Part shown: one piece after another, positions 9,084 through 18,621 of the stretch
Layout: the number at the start of each line of letters is the position of its first letter
Position numbering within the stretch: the first letter of the stretch is position 1
Source of the DNA: Roseicella frigidaeris
GTDB lineage: Bacteria; Pseudomonadota; Alphaproteobacteria; Acetobacterales; Acetobacteraceae
Length of the DNA stretch: 64,000 bases
Assembly: GCF_003258945.1 (NCBI RefSeq)
Contig: NZ_QLIX01000011.1
Coordinates: 1-64,000 of the forward strand
Direction of reading: 5' to 3'
Notes under the pieces: model-generated
What the model was told of the DNA's origin: nothing
Seen by the model: only the letters and a program-made list of their open reading frames with translations
The model's database searches: none
Made by a program: the position numbers and the translations under genes

Positions 9084-10010
9084 ATGCTCTCCATCCCCGC
9101 CAGCCGGCCGAACGCCTATACGGGCAGCCCCCTCGACCGCGCCGCGACCCGGCGCGAGGACGCCGCCTGGATCGCCGCCGCCCTCACCGATCCCGGGACG
9201 CTCTTCGCCCCGGTCTGGCGCAGCCGCAGCCTGATGAAGGGCGTGCAGGAGGGCCAGCCGGAGGCGGTGCTGATCACCGGCGCCGCCGCCGAGGCGATGC
9301 GCATGGCGGGCGGCCCCTGGGCCTTCCTCGGCCTGTGGGAGGGGCGGCCGGTCTTCACGGTCGACTGCTCGCAGGCGGAGGACCCGCTGCCGCTGCTGCC
9401 CGATGCCATGGGCAGCTTCACCGATCTCCGTGCCGTCGCCGGCCTGCTGCCGCCGGGGGAGGCGAGCGTCCTCGCCCATGCCCGCGGCCTGATGCACTGG
9501 CGCACCAAGCACCGCTTCTGCGGCGTCTGCGGCCATGGCTGCGAGGCGCGCTCGGCCGGCCATGTGATGGTCTGCAGCAATTGCCGGGCGCAGCATTTCC
9601 CGCGCACCGACCCGGCGGTGATCATGCTGGTGGTGCGGGAGGGGCATTGCCTGCTCGGCCATTCGCAGCGCTTCCCGAACAGCACCATGTACTCGACCCT
9701 CGCGGGCTTCGTGGAGCCGGGCGAGAGCCTGGAGGAGGCGGTGCGGCGCGAGGTGCTTGAGGAATCCGGCATCGTGGTCGGCGAGGTGCACTACCACTCC
9801 TCGCAGCCCTGGCCCTTCCCCTCCTCGATCATGCTCGGCTTCCATGCCGAGGGCCTCTCGGAGGCCATCACCATCGACGAGACGGAGTTGCGCGACGCCC
9901 GCTGGTTCAGCCGGGAGGAGATCCGCAACCCGTCCGCCCATGGCTTCGCCCTGCCGCGCGCCGATTCGATCGCCCGGCGGCTGATCGAGGACTGGATCGC
10001 CCAGGCATGA
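9084..10010 (+). CDS. nudC: NAD(+) diphosphatase / RNA decapping hydrolase NudC
   Basis: This Nudix hydrolase of 308 aa splits NADH/NAD to NMN and AMP and removes NAD caps from RNA 5' ends. A zinc ribbon (C146, C149, C164, C167) precedes the catalytic domain. The Nudix box begins at GFVEPGESLEEAV (about residue 208) and continues RREVLEESGI. The NudC-specific SQPWPFPS signature follows at about 240-247. It is transcribed away from the SRP RNA. The start was chosen as the first in-frame ATG giving the normal family length. Confidence 0.95.
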   Translation: MLSIPASRPNAYTGSPLDRAATRREDAAWIAAALTDPGTLFAPVWRSRSLMKGVQEGQPEAVLITGAAAEAMRMAGGPWAFLGLWEGRPVFTVDCSQAEDPLPLLPDAMGSFTDLRAVAGLLPPGEASVLAHARGLMHWRTKHRFCGVCGHGCEARSAGHVMVCSNCRAQHFPRTDPAVIMLVVREGHCLLGHSQRFPNSTMYSTLAGFVEPGESLEEAVRREVLEESGIVVGEVHYHSSQPWPFPSSIMLGFHAEGLSEAITIDETELRDARWFSREEIRNPSAHGFALPRADSIARRLIEDWIAQA

Positions 10011-10020
10011 GTCGGGTGCC

Positions 10021-10329
10021 ATGAGGCGTCTGCCGGCCTTTCTGCTGCCGGGGCTCGTCCTGCTGGGGGCCTGCGGCCTGTTCGGCCCGCCGGGCCCGCC
10101 GGTCCCGCGCGACGAGGACACGCCGCAGCACGAGGCCTGCCGGTCCGAGGCGCGCAACAGCCCCGAGGTGCTGGCGCTGAACCGCCAGATGAACCCGTCC
10201 AACCAGTGGAATGTCGACCGCCTGGCGGGCGAGGTGCGGCGCGCGGAGAACCGGGCCTACCGCACCTGCCTCGCCGCCCATGGCCTCGGCCCGCCGGGCG
10301 GCGTCGAGGCGCAGGTGCCGCGCAACTGA
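10021..10329 (+). CDS. Small predicted lipoprotein, function unknown
   Basis: The protein has 102 aa. It has a short positively charged start (MRRL), a hydrophobic stretch and a lipobox LLGAC with Cys at about residue 18, so it should be lipidated and anchored in a membrane facing the periplasm. The mature part is short, with two more cysteines (EACRSEARN and RTCLAAHG) that could form a disulphide. It follows nudC after 10 nt and may be co-transcribed. I do not recognise a characterised homologue. Confidence 0.75.
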   Translation: MRRLPAFLLPGLVLLGACGLFGPPGPPVPRDEDTPQHEACRSEARNSPEVLALNRQMNPSNQWNVDRLAGEVRRAENRAYRTCLAAHGLGPPGGVEAQVPRN

Positions 10330-10407
10330 TCTGACGGCGGCTCCACGACACTGTGTGGCGTCCTGGGACCGCTTGAGGCGCCTGTCAAAGCCGTCGCTGT
10401 CCGTTGC

Positions 10408-10432
10408 CCTGCCGCGGCTTCGCCGCGGCAGG
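10408..10432. terminator. GC hairpin between convergent genes
   Basis: CCTGCCGCGGC (10408-10418) and its exact complement (10422-10432) surround a TTC loop, giving an 11-bp stem. It lies between the lipoprotein gene and the 3' end of polA and could terminate either. No T-run is present. A related 14-bp palindrome occurs at about 13797-13810. Confidence 0.45.
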
Positions 10433-10470
10433 CTGTGACGCCCCTCTGGCAGGAGGGGATTCCATGGGGC

Positions 10471-10501
10471 CCCCGCGACGGCGCGCAGCGACGTCGTGGG
10501 G
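10471..10501 (-). terminator. Terminator-like hairpin after polA
   Basis: Six bases past the polA stop, CGTCGTGGGG / CCCCGCGACG arms form a 10-bp stem (one G-U/A-C type imperfection) around an 11-nt loop. The same 10-bp stem / 11-nt loop layout follows xerC at 13848-13878. Confidence 0.5.
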
Positions 10502-10506
10502 ATGAC

Positions 10507-13455
10507 CTAGTGCGCCTCGGCCCAGCTCCGGCCGGTGCCGACCTCGACCGCGAGCGGCACGCGCAGCGTCACCACCCCCTCCATCACCGCGCGGACCAGC
10601 GCGGCGGTGGCCTCCACCTCCGCCTCCGGCACCTCGAAGACCAGCTCGTCATGCACCTGCAGCAGCATGCGGCCGGAGAGGCCGGCCTCCCGCAGCGCGC
10701 CCGGCACGCGCACCATGGCGCGCTTGATGATCTCCGCCGCGCCGCCCTGGAAGGGGGCGTTGATGGCCGCCCGCTCGGCGCCGGCGCGGCGCACCATGTC
10801 GCGGGCGCCGATATCGGGGATCCACAGCTTCCGCCCGAAGGAGGTGGAGACGTAGCCCTGCAGCCGCGCCTTCTCCTTCAGCCGCTCCATGGCGTCGCGG
10901 ATGCCGGGATACTGGCCGAAATAGGCGTCGATGATGCCGCGCGCCTCGACCGGCGGGATGCCGAGGCGGGAGGCCAGGCCGAAGGCGGACATGCCGTAGA
11001 TGATACCGAAATTGATCGTCTTGGCGCGCCGCCGCGCCTCGCGGTCCACCGTGCCGGGGGCGAGGCGGAAGATGTCGGCGGCGGTGCGGGCGTGGATGTC
11101 CTCGCCCTTCTCGAAGGCCTCGCGCAGCGCCGGGACATCGGCGAGATGCGCCAGCAGCCGCAGCTCGATCTGGCTGTAATCGGCCGAGAGCAGCAGATGC
11201 CCCGCCTCGGCGACGAAGGCGCGGCGGATGCGCGCGCCCTCCTCGGTGCGGATCGGGATGTTCTGCAGGTTCGGCTCGGTCGAGGAGAGCCGGCCCGTGG
11301 CGGCGACCGCCATGGCGAAATCCGTGTGCACCCGGCCATCGCGCGGGTCGATCGCCGCGGTCAGCCCGTCGACATAGGTGGATTTCAGCTTCGAGAGCTG
11401 CCGCCAGTCCAGCACCTTGCGGGCCAGCGGCACGCCCTGGACCGCAAGCTCCTCCAGCACGCTGGCATCGGTGCCCCAGGCGCCCGAGGCCTTGCTGCGC
11501 TTGCCGCCCGGCAGCTTCATCTCGTCGAACAGGATCTCGCCGAGCTGCTTCGGCGAGCCGACATTGAAGGGCCGCCCGGCGAGGCCGTGGATCTCCTGCT
11601 CCAGCGCCGCCATGCGGCCGGAGAAATCCTCGCCGATGCGGGCCAGCTCGGCGCCGTCCACCTTGATGCCGGCGAGTTCCATGTCGCGCAGCACCGCGAC
11701 CATGCGCCGCTCCACCTGCTCGTAGAGGGCGAGAGCGCCCTCCGGCAGCAGCCGCGGCCTCAGCACCTGCCAGAGCCGCAGCGTGACATCGGCATCCTCG
11801 GCGGCATAGGCCGTGGCCTTGTCGAGCGGCACGCGGTCGAAGCTGATGCGGGCGCGGCCGGTGCCGGTCACCTCGTCGAAGCCCATCGGCTTGTGGCCGA
11901 GATGCAGCACCGAGAGCTCGTCCATGCCATGCCCGTGCCGCCCCGCCTCGAGGGCGTAGGAGATCAGCATGGTGTCGTCGACCGGCGTGACGGCGATGCC
12001 GCCATTCTCGGCGCGGCAGAGCACCTCGAGATCGTATTTGGCGTTCTGCAGCAGCTTCAGCACGCTGCGGTCGGTCAGCAGAGGCCGCAGCGCCTCGATC
12101 GCCTGATCGAAGGGGATCTGCTCCGGCGCCGCCACCGGCTCGCTCAGCATGTCGGCCTGCGGGTTGCCCGGCGCGACATGGCGGAGCGGGATGTAGCAGG
12201 CGCGGCCCGGCGCGGTGGCGAGGCAGATCCCGACCAGCCGCGCCCGCAGCGCGTTCAGGCTGTCGGTTTCGGTGTCGAGCGCGACCAGGCCGGCCGCCCG
12301 CGCCTCGGCGATCCAGGGCTCGAGCGCGGCGAGCGTCGTCACCGTCTCATAGGGGCCGAAGGGCGCCTTGCCGGCATCGGGCTCGGCGGGGGCCGCGCGG
12401 GTGGCGGCCGCCGCGGCGGCATGGGCGGCGACCGCGCTGTTCCGCGCCCGCGACCCGGCATCGCCGGCCGCCTCGCCGAGCCCCATGCGGGCGAGCACGC
12501 TGCGGAAGCCCTGGGTCTGCAGGAATTGCGCGAGCGTCCTCGGCTCCGGCGGCCGCACCGCCAGCTCCTCCACCGGCAGGGTGAGCGGCGCGGCCTCGTC
12601 GAGCGTCACCAGCCGCTTGGAGAGGCGGGCCTTGTCGGCATGGCCGACCAGCGCCTCGCGCCGCTTCGGCTGCTTGATGCCGCCCGCCTTCTCGAGCAGC
12701 GTCTCGAGGTCGCCATATTCGGTGATGAGCTGCGCCGCGGTCTTGATGCCGATGCCGGGCACGCCAGGGACGTTGTCGGTCGGGTCGCCGGCCAGCGCCT
12801 GGACGTCGGGCACCTTCGCGGGGGGGACGCCGAATTTCTCCTCGACCTCGGCCTCGCGGATCGGCTTCTGCTTGATCGGGTCGAGCATCTGCACGCCCGG
12901 CCGCACGAGCTGCATCAGGTCCTTGTCGGAGGAGACGATCGTCACTTCGCCGCCCTCGGCGGTGAACTGCCGGGCATAGGCGGCGATCATGTCGTCCGCC
13001 TCGAAGCCCTGCTGCTCGATGCAGGCGACGCCGAAGGCGGCGGTCGCCTCGCGGATCAGGGCGAATTGCGGCACCAGCTCGGGCGGCGGATCGGGGCGGT
13101 GCGCCTTGTAGTCGGGGAAGATCTCGTTGCGGAAGGTGGTGCGGCTGGCGTCGAAGACCACGGCCAGGTGGCTGCCGCGATGATCGGTGAGGAAGCGGCT
13201 CAGCATCTGGGTGAAGCCGTAGACGGCGTTCACCGGCGTGCCGTCCGGCCGGGTCATCGGCGGCAGGGCGTGGAAGGCGCGGAAGATGTAGCCGGAGCCG
13301 TCGACGAGCACGAGATGCCGCGCCCCGGGCAGGGTGACGGGCACTGCCTCGGCGGCGGCGGTCGCGCCGGCGAGGGCGCCGCCGCGGGGCCGGTCGCCCG
13401 CGGGCGCCGGCTCGGCCTCGGGCGGCGCGGCGCCGTCCTCAGTGATGGCCGTCAT
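10507..13455 (-). CDS. polA: DNA polymerase I
   Basis: PolA, 982 aa, fills repair gaps and removes RNA primers. A low-complexity 45-residue N-terminus precedes the 5'-nuclease domain (LVLVDGSGYIFRAFHALPPM, about 48-67). The 3'-5' exonuclease domain keeps the DTETDSL active-site motif, so proofreading is predicted to be intact. The polymerase domain has DYSQIELRLLAHL (motif A) and VHDELVFEVP (motif C). It overlaps the upstream zinc-finger gene by 17 nt, implying coupling. Confidence 0.97.
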   Translation of the reverse strand: MTAITEDGAAPPEAEPAPAGDRPRGGALAGATAAAEAVPVTLPGARHLVLVDGSGYIFRAFHALPPMTRPDGTPVNAVYGFTQMLSRFLTDHRGSHLAVVFDASRTTFRNEIFPDYKAHRPDPPPELVPQFALIREATAAFGVACIEQQGFEADDMIAAYARQFTAEGGEVTIVSSDKDLMQLVRPGVQMLDPIKQKPIREAEVEEKFGVPPAKVPDVQALAGDPTDNVPGVPGIGIKTAAQLITEYGDLETLLEKAGGIKQPKRREALVGHADKARLSKRLVTLDEAAPLTLPVEELAVRPPEPRTLAQFLQTQGFRSVLARMGLGEAAGDAGSRARNSAVAAHAAAAAATRAAPAEPDAGKAPFGPYETVTTLAALEPWIAEARAAGLVALDTETDSLNALRARLVGICLATAPGRACYIPLRHVAPGNPQADMLSEPVAAPEQIPFDQAIEALRPLLTDRSVLKLLQNAKYDLEVLCRAENGGIAVTPVDDTMLISYALEAGRHGHGMDELSVLHLGHKPMGFDEVTGTGRARISFDRVPLDKATAYAAEDADVTLRLWQVLRPRLLPEGALALYEQVERRMVAVLRDMELAGIKVDGAELARIGEDFSGRMAALEQEIHGLAGRPFNVGSPKQLGEILFDEMKLPGGKRSKASGAWGTDASVLEELAVQGVPLARKVLDWRQLSKLKSTYVDGLTAAIDPRDGRVHTDFAMAVAATGRLSSTEPNLQNIPIRTEEGARIRRAFVAEAGHLLLSADYSQIELRLLAHLADVPALREAFEKGEDIHARTAADIFRLAPGTVDREARRRAKTINFGIIYGMSAFGLASRLGIPPVEARGIIDAYFGQYPGIRDAMERLKEKARLQGYVSTSFGRKLWIPDIGARDMVRRAGAERAAINAPFQGGAAEIIKRAMVRVPGALREAGLSGRMLLQVHDELVFEVPEAEVEATAALVRAVMEGVVTLRVPLAVEVGTGRSWAEAH

Positions 13456-13675
13456 CCCCGGCGCCGGGCTTCAGCACATAGGTGATGGAGCAATAGGGGC
13501 AGGTCACCTGCTCCTCGCCGGGCGACATGCGCAGCCAGACCCGCGGATGGCCGAGGGCGGCGAGGCCGATCTCGCCGTCGCAGGGCACGGCGCGGCTCTC
13601 CACCTCGACCCGCTGCTCGGGCGTGATGCCGGGGATGGGCTTCGGCGCATAGCCGGTCAGTTTGCCGTCGCGCAT
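13439..13675 (-). CDS. zf-CHCC zinc-finger protein (NDUFS6-like)
   Basis: The protein has 78 aa. The motif VPCDGEIGLAALGHP then VTCPYCSITYVL gives the Cys-His-Cys-Cys zinc site of the zf-CHCC family, the bacterial relatives of the mitochondrial complex I subunit NDUFS6. In alphaproteobacteria it is usually a small free-standing protein. I start it at the ATG at 13675 (MRDGKLTGYAPKP); in-frame sequence further upstream has no family resemblance. Its 3' end overlaps polA by 17 nt. Confidence 0.85.
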   Translation of the reverse strand: MRDGKLTGYAPKPIPGITPEQRVEVESRAVPCDGEIGLAALGHPRVWLRMSPGEEQVTCPYCSITYVLKPGAGDDGHH

Positions 13676-13847
13676 CGGGGCGTCCTCGCAGTCTGGGGCA
13701 TGGGGTGGCCCAGCATAGGCCAGAACGCCCCAGGGCGCGACGGGGTGGCCATGGGGAAGGCCGGAGCGCCCTTTGCCGTCCGTCGCCACCCGGTGCCCTG
13801 CCGCGGCAGGCCGTGACGCATCCCGGACCCGAGGCGAAGCCCGGGGC

Positions 13848-13878
13848 CCCCGCGAAGACGCGCGGCGGCTTCGCGGGG
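13848..13878 (-). terminator. Terminator-like hairpin after xerC
   Basis: A perfect 10-bp stem (CCCCGCGAAG / CTTCGCGGGG) with an 11-nt loop starts 4 nt past the xerC stop. There is no T-run. Its layout matches the hairpin after polA. Confidence 0.5.
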
Positions 13879-13882
13879 CGAG

Positions 13883-14947
13883 TCAATCCGCGCGCGGATG
13901 CGCCTTCCGCCAGGTGGCCAGCAGCCCGGCGGCATCGACGGCGGTGTAGCGCTGGGTGGTGGAGAGGCTGGCATGGCCGAGCAATTCCTGGATCGCCCGC
14001 AGGTCGGCGCCGCCGCCGAGCAGATGCGTGGCGAAGGAGTGGCGCAGCGCATGCGGCGTCGCATGCTCCGGCAGGCCGGCGAGGCGGCGCCAGTCGCGCA
14101 GCGTCTTCTGCGCCACCGCCGGATCGAGCCGGCCGCCGCGGGCGCCGAGGAACAGCGGCGCCTCCGGCGGCGCGCCGGGGCGGAGCGCCAGGTAGTCGGC
14201 GATCGCCTGGCGCACCGCCGGCAGCACCGGCACCAGCCGCGGCTTGCCGCCCTTGCCGGTGACGCGCAGCGCCGCCTCGCCGCCGGGCAGCGGCGCATCG
14301 CGGATATCAAGGGCGAGCGCCTCGGCGATGCGCAGACCGCAGCCATAGAGCAAGGTGAACAGGGCGATGTCGCGCGCCGCCTGCTCGGCCGGGCGCTCGG
14401 CGCGCGCCGGGTCATGCGCCTGGCCGACGCCGGCGGCGGCTTCCAGCGCCTGGTCCGGGGTCAGGGCGCGCGGCACCGCGGGCGGCAGGCGCGGCCCGCG
14501 GATGGTGGCGAGCGCCAGCGGCTCGCGGCCCTCGGCACGGGCCAGCCAGCGGAGGAAGCCGCGGATGGCGGCAAGCTGGCGGGCGCGCGTCGCGGCGCCG
14601 GCGCCGGCCGAGGCGCGGGCGGCGAGGAAGGCACGGAGATCGGCGGCGCGCAGCGCGCCGAGCGCCGCGGGGCCAGGCTCCTCGCCGAGATGGCCGGCGA
14701 GGAAGCGCAGGAAATCCGTGAGATCGCGGCCATAGGCCTCGACGGTGTTGGCGGCGGCGCGGCGCTCGCGGGCCAGCCAGTCGAGGAAGCGGTGGCGGGC
14801 GGCCTCGCCGGTCTCGGGCGGGCCGGCATAGGCGGCGGGCAAGGGCCCGGCGGGCGGTCTGGCGGGCGGTCCGGCGGGGCTGGCGGCAGCGGGGGACGGG
14901 CGCCGCGCCGGGGCTCCCGGCCGGCCTCGCCGCGCGCCGCCCGGCAT
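13883..14947 (-). CDS. xerC: Tyrosine recombinase XerC
   Basis: This is a 354-aa site-specific recombinase that resolves chromosome dimers at dif together with XerD. A Pro/Ala-rich 45-residue leader precedes the SAM-like DNA-binding domain. All catalytic residues are visible: R206 (GCGLRIAEAL), the beta-hairpin K (about 232-235), H299 and R302 (PHALRHSFATH), H325 (LLGHASLSTT) and nucleophile Y334 (QRYTAVD). A GGGGGAG site precedes the ATG, 16 nt after DUF484. The neighbouring priA and DUF484 support XerC rather than XerD. Confidence 0.93.
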   Translation of the reverse strand: MPGGARRGRPGAPARRPSPAAASPAGPPARPPAGPLPAAYAGPPETGEAARHRFLDWLARERRAAANTVEAYGRDLTDFLRFLAGHLGEEPGPAALGALRAADLRAFLAARASAGAGAATRARQLAAIRGFLRWLARAEGREPLALATIRGPRLPPAVPRALTPDQALEAAAGVGQAHDPARAERPAEQAARDIALFTLLYGCGLRIAEALALDIRDAPLPGGEAALRVTGKGGKPRLVPVLPAVRQAIADYLALRPGAPPEAPLFLGARGGRLDPAVAQKTLRDWRRLAGLPEHATPHALRHSFATHLLGGGADLRAIQELLGHASLSTTQRYTAVDAAGLLATWRKAHPRAD

Positions 14948-14963
14948 GCCGCGGTGTCTCCCC

Positions 14964-15641
14964 CTAGCGCGCCAGGGCGGCCGCGACGGCGCGGCCGAGG
15001 AAGGCGAGGGTGGCGATGGCCTGCTTGTTCGGCAGCGCCTGCGGGTCCCGCGCGCCGAGGGCGAGCAGGGTCGGCGTGCCGGTCCAGACCGGCACCCGCA
15101 CCAGCGCGTCGCGGGCGACCAGCGGCGCCGCCTCCTCGTGCAGGGTCTCGGTCTCGGTCGGCGCCTGCCGCACCAGCGCGTCGCGGCCCGGCCCCATCAG
15201 CCGCGCCACGGTGCCGCGCGGCAGGTGCAGCACGCCGCGACGGTCCGGCTTCTCGCTGAGCAGGGTGCAGGTCTCGATGCCGAGCAGGGCCGGCAGCTCC
15301 TGCGTCACCGTCTCGATGACGTCGGTGCTGCGCATCAGGGCCAGCACGGCGAGGCGGACGCGGATGGTCAGGCCGTAGCCGGCGCGGCCGGCGATGACGG
15401 CGGCGTCCACCTCGGCCTCGAGGCTGCGGACGCGGCGGCGCTCGGCGGCCAGCATCGCCGCCATGTGGTCGGCGATGCGCTCGCCATGGACGCGGCGCGG
15501 CGGGGAGAGGCTGCGGAACAGCTCCGGCCGCTCGGCGAGGAAGTCCGGATGGGATCGCAGGAAGGCGGCGACCGCGTCGGGGCTCGGCAGGTCGAGCTCG
15601 GCGTCGGCCTCGGCGCTGGCGCCGGGGAGGGTCGCGGTCAC
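14964..15641 (-). CDS. DUF484 family protein
   Basis: The protein is about 225 aa. The first part ([20 protein letters not shown]) is the conserved DUF484 start and is followed by a coiled-coil-like helix and a GAF-like domain. Function is unknown; the family often lies next to xerC, as here. I prefer the GTG at 15641, which overlaps the fsa stop in a GTGA arrangement. A TTG at 15668 would add 9 residues. Confidence 0.88.
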   Translation of the reverse strand: MTATLPGASAEADAELDLPSPDAVAAFLRSHPDFLAERPELFRSLSPPRRVHGERIADHMAAMLAAERRRVRSLEAEVDAAVIAGRAGYGLTIRVRLAVLALMRSTDVIETVTQELPALLGIETCTLLSEKPDRRGVLHLPRGTVARLMGPGRDALVRQAPTETETLHEEAAPLVARDALVRVPVWTGTPTLLALGARDPQALPNKQAIATLAFLGRAVAAALAR

Positions 15642-16294
15642 AGGATGCTCTGGCCCGTCTTGCGCCAATCCGCCAGGAAGGCCTCGAGCCCCCGGTCGGT
15701 CAGCGGATGCTGGAGGAGCTGGCGGATGACGGCGGGGGGCAGGGTCGCCACCTCGGCGCCGAGCTTGGCGGCCGCGACCAGGTGCCCCGGGTGGCGGATG
15801 GACGCTACCAGGACTTCTGTCTTAAGGTGGGGATAATTGCGGTATATTTTCACGATGTCTTCGATGAGCCGCATGCCGTCGGTGGCGATGTCGTCGAGGC
15901 GGCCGACGAAGGGCGAGATGAAGGTCGCGCCCGCCTTGGCGGCGAGCAGCGCCTGCGCGGGGGAGAAGCAGAGGGTGACGTTGACCATGGTGCCCTCGCC
16001 CGAGAGGGTGCGGCAGGCGCGCAGCCCGGCCTCGGTCAGCGGCACCTTCACCGCGACATTGGGCGCGAGGTCGCGCAGGTACCGGCCCTCGGCCAGGATG
16101 GGCTCGTATTCGGTGGCGGTCACCTCGGCCGAGACCGGGCCCGGGGTGATCGAGCAGATCTCCCGGATCACCTCGGCCATCGGGCGGCCTGACTTGGCGA
16201 TGAGGCTCGGGTTGGTGGTGACGCCGTCCACAAAGCCGGCCTCGGCGAGGGATCGGATCTCCCTCACCTCGGCGGTGTCCACGAAGAATTTCAT
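15638..16294 (-). CDS. fsa: Transaldolase / fructose-6-phosphate aldolase family protein
   Basis: The 218-aa protein is of the short MipB/TalC type. It begins [13 protein letters not shown], has [12 protein letters not shown], and carries the Schiff-base lysine in NVAVKVPLT. This cytosolic enzyme exchanges dihydroxyacetone units between sugar phosphates (pentose phosphate pathway). Sequence alone does not separate transaldolase from fructose-6-phosphate aldolase activity. It leads a probable fsa-DUF484-xerC transcript and is divergent from priA. Confidence 0.92.
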   Translation of the reverse strand: MKFFVDTAEVREIRSLAEAGFVDGVTTNPSLIAKSGRPMAEVIREICSITPGPVSAEVTATEYEPILAEGRYLRDLAPNVAVKVPLTEAGLRACRTLSGEGTMVNVTLCFSPAQALLAAKAGATFISPFVGRLDDIATDGMRLIEDIVKIYRNYPHLKTEVLVASIRHPGHLVAAAKLGAEVATLPPAVIRQLLQHPLTDRGLEAFLADWRKTGQSIL

Positions 16295-16404
16295 GGGCAA
16301 GGGGATCCTTCGATGGCGCGCAACGGCCGAGGTCCCGGCAACGCGTTGTGCAATTTTCTGAGCAAGGGTAGCCGATTTTGTCCGGGTCGGAAAAGCGCCG
16401 CGGT

Positions 16405-18612
16405 ATGAAAGACACGGCCATTGTGGCCGCGCGGACACGGGTATCGGTCCTGCTGCCGCTGCCGCTGGCAGGGGCCTACGACTATGCTGTGCCCTCTTCC
16501 ATGACCATCCGTCCAGGAGAATTTGTCTCCGTACCTCTCAACCATAGAGAGTTGGTCGGCGTGGTCTGGGATCCTCCTCCGACTCCGGACCTGAACCCGA
16601 TCCCCGACCGGCGGTTGCGTCCCATCTCCGGCACCCTGCCGGTGCCGCCGATGACCGAGAGCCTGCGCCGCTTCGTCGACTGGATCGCCGCCTACACGCT
16701 GAGCCCGCCCGGCGCGGTGCTGCGCATGGCGATGAGCGTGCCGGCGGCGCTCGAGCCGCCAACGCCGCAGGCCGGCTGGGTGCTGGCGCCGCCGGGCGGC
16801 AACAGCCGGCCCCGCATCACCCCCGAGCGGCAGCGGGTGCTGGACGCCCTGCGCCCGGGCGAGGTGCAGGCCGGGGCGCCGCTCGCCGAGGCGGCGCGCG
16901 TCTCCCTCGGCGTGCTGCGCGGCATGGCCGAGAACGGGCTGATCCGCCCGGCGCTGCTGCCGCATCGCCGCCGCTTCGCCCGGCCCGACCCGGCGCATCC
17001 CGGACCGGCCCTCGCCGCGGACCAGCGCGAGGCCGGGGCCGCGCTGCGCGCCGCGGTGGCCGCCCGCCGCTTCGGGGTGACGCTGCTGACCGGGGTGACG
17101 GGCTCGGGCAAGACCGAGGTCTATCTCGATGCCGTCGCCGAATGCCTCACCCAGGGCCGGCAGGCGCTGGTGCTGCTGCCCGAGATCGCCCTCTCGGCGC
17201 AGTGGCTGGACCGCTTCCGGGCGCGCTTCGGCGTGGCGCCGGCGCTCTGGCATTCCGAGGTGACCTCGCGCACCCGCCGCGACACCTGGCGGGCGGTGGC
17301 GGAGGGCGAGGCGCCGGTGGTGGTCGGCGCCCGCAGCGCGCTCTTCCTGCCCTTCCCCGATCTCGGCCTGGTCATCGTCGACGAGGAGCACGAGACCGCC
17401 TTCAAGCAGGAGGAGGGCGTGGTCTACCACGCCCGCGACATGGCGGTGGTGCGGGCGCGGCTGTCGCAGGCCGCCTGCGTGCTGGTCTCGGCGACGCCCT
17501 CGCTCGAGAGCCTGACCAATGCCGAGACCGGCCGCTACGCCCTGCTGCACCTGCCCGAGCGGCATGGCGGGGCACGGCTGCCGGCGGTCGAGGTGCTCGA
17601 CCTGCGGCGGACGCCGCCCGAGCGCGGCCGCTTCCTGGCGCCGCCCCTGGTCGAGGCGGTCGGCGAGACGATCGGGCGCGGCGAGCAGGCCATGCTGTTC
17701 CTGAACCGCCGGGGCTATGCGCCGCTTACCCTCTGCCGGCATTGCGGCCACCGGATGCGCTGCCCCAACTGCACCGCCTGGCTGGTCGAGCACCGGGCGA
17801 AGCGCCTGCTGCAATGCCACCATTGCGGCCATGCCGAGCCGCCGCCGGCGGAATGCCCGGAATGCGGCACCGCCAACAGCCTGACCGCGGTCGGCCCCGG
17901 CGTGGAGCGGGTGCTGGAGGAGGCGACGGCGCTCTGGCCGGAGGCGCGGCGGCTGGTCATGGCCTCCGACACCCTGCCGGGCCCGGCCGCGGCGGCGGAG
18001 GCGGCGCGCGCCATCCAGGACCGCGAGGTCGATCTCATCATCGGCACGCAGATCGTGGCCAAGGGCTGGCATTTCCCGCATCTCACCCTGGTCGGCGTGG
18101 TGGATGCCGATCTTGGCCTCGCAGGCGGCGATTTGAGGGCAGCCGAGCGCACGGTGCAGTTACTGCACCAGGTGGCCGGCCGGGCCGGCCGCGCCGAGGC
18201 GCCCGGGCGGGTGCTGCTGCAGAGCTTCTCGCCCGAGCATCCGGTGATGCGGGCGCTCGTCTCCGGCGACCTCGAGGCCTTCATGCAGGAGGAGGCGGCG
18301 ATGCGCCGCCCCGGCCACTGGCCGCCCTTCGGCCGGCTGGCGGCGCTGATCGTCTCCTCCGAGGAGGAGCGGGAGGCGGACCGCACGGCGCGCGATCTCG
18401 GCCTCGCCGCGCCGGGCGGGGAGGGGGTGCAGGTGCTCGGCCCCGCCCCGGCGCCGCTCGCCCTGCTGCGCGGCCGCCATCGCCGCCGGCTGCTGCTGAA
18501 GACCCGGCGCGACATCGCGGTGCAGCCGATCCTGCGCGACTGGCTGGCCCGGGTGGCGGTGCCGAACCATGTCCGGGTGCAGGTGGATGTGGACCCGGTC
18601 GGCTTCCTCTGA
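16405..18612 (+). CDS. priA: Primosomal protein N' (replication restart helicase)
   Basis: PriA (735 aa) rebuilds replication forks. Its N-terminal 3'-DNA-binding domain is followed by a helicase core with Walker [12 protein letters not shown] (about 230-240) and DEEH box (326-329). A zinc-binding insertion has eight cysteines (C444, C447, C453, C456, C471, C474, C484, C487), and QVAGRAGRA marks motif VI. I use the ATG at 16405; an in-frame TTG at 16378 is possible. It is divergent from fsa with 110 nt between. Confidence 0.96.
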   Translation: MKDTAIVAARTRVSVLLPLPLAGAYDYAVPSSMTIRPGEFVSVPLNHRELVGVVWDPPPTPDLNPIPDRRLRPISGTLPVPPMTESLRRFVDWIAAYTLSPPGAVLRMAMSVPAALEPPTPQAGWVLAPPGGNSRPRITPERQRVLDALRPGEVQAGAPLAEAARVSLGVLRGMAENGLIRPALLPHRRRFARPDPAHPGPALAADQREAGAALRAAVAARRFGVTLLTGVTGSGKTEVYLDAVAECLTQGRQALVLLPEIALSAQWLDRFRARFGVAPALWHSEVTSRTRRDTWRAVAEGEAPVVVGARSALFLPFPDLGLVIVDEEHETAFKQEEGVVYHARDMAVVRARLSQAACVLVSATPSLESLTNAETGRYALLHLPERHGGARLPAVEVLDLRRTPPERGRFLAPPLVEAVGETIGRGEQAMLFLNRRGYAPLTLCRHCGHRMRCPNCTAWLVEHRAKRLLQCHHCGHAEPPPAECPECGTANSLTAVGPGVERVLEEATALWPEARRLVMASDTLPGPAAAAEAARAIQDREVDLIIGTQIVAKGWHFPHLTLVGVVDADLGLAGGDLRAAERTVQLLHQVAGRAGRAEAPGRVLLQSFSPEHPVMRALVSGDLEAFMQEEAAMRRPGHWPPFGRLAALIVSSEEEREADRTARDLGLAAPGGEGVQVLGPAPAPLALLRGRHRRRLLLKTRRDIAVQPILRDWLARVAVPNHVRVQVDVDPVGFL

Positions 18613-18621
18613 CGGCGCCGC

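Noticed and set aside
8786-9094. N-terminal extension of dnaX up to 9094
   Set aside because: The extension would be translated through the SRP RNA gene and has no family similarity; the ATG at 8785 is sufficient.
10435-13485. Open frame of about 1016 codons opposite polA
   Set aside because: It is the mirror of a highly biased GC-rich gene; its translation is His/Asp/Arg/Gly-rich with no domain, while polA on the other strand is unmistakable.
16295-16404. Specific -35/-10 boxes for the divergent fsa and priA promoters
   Set aside because: Several weak matches exist on both strands (for example TTGTGC with TAGCCG), none better than chance in such a short gap.
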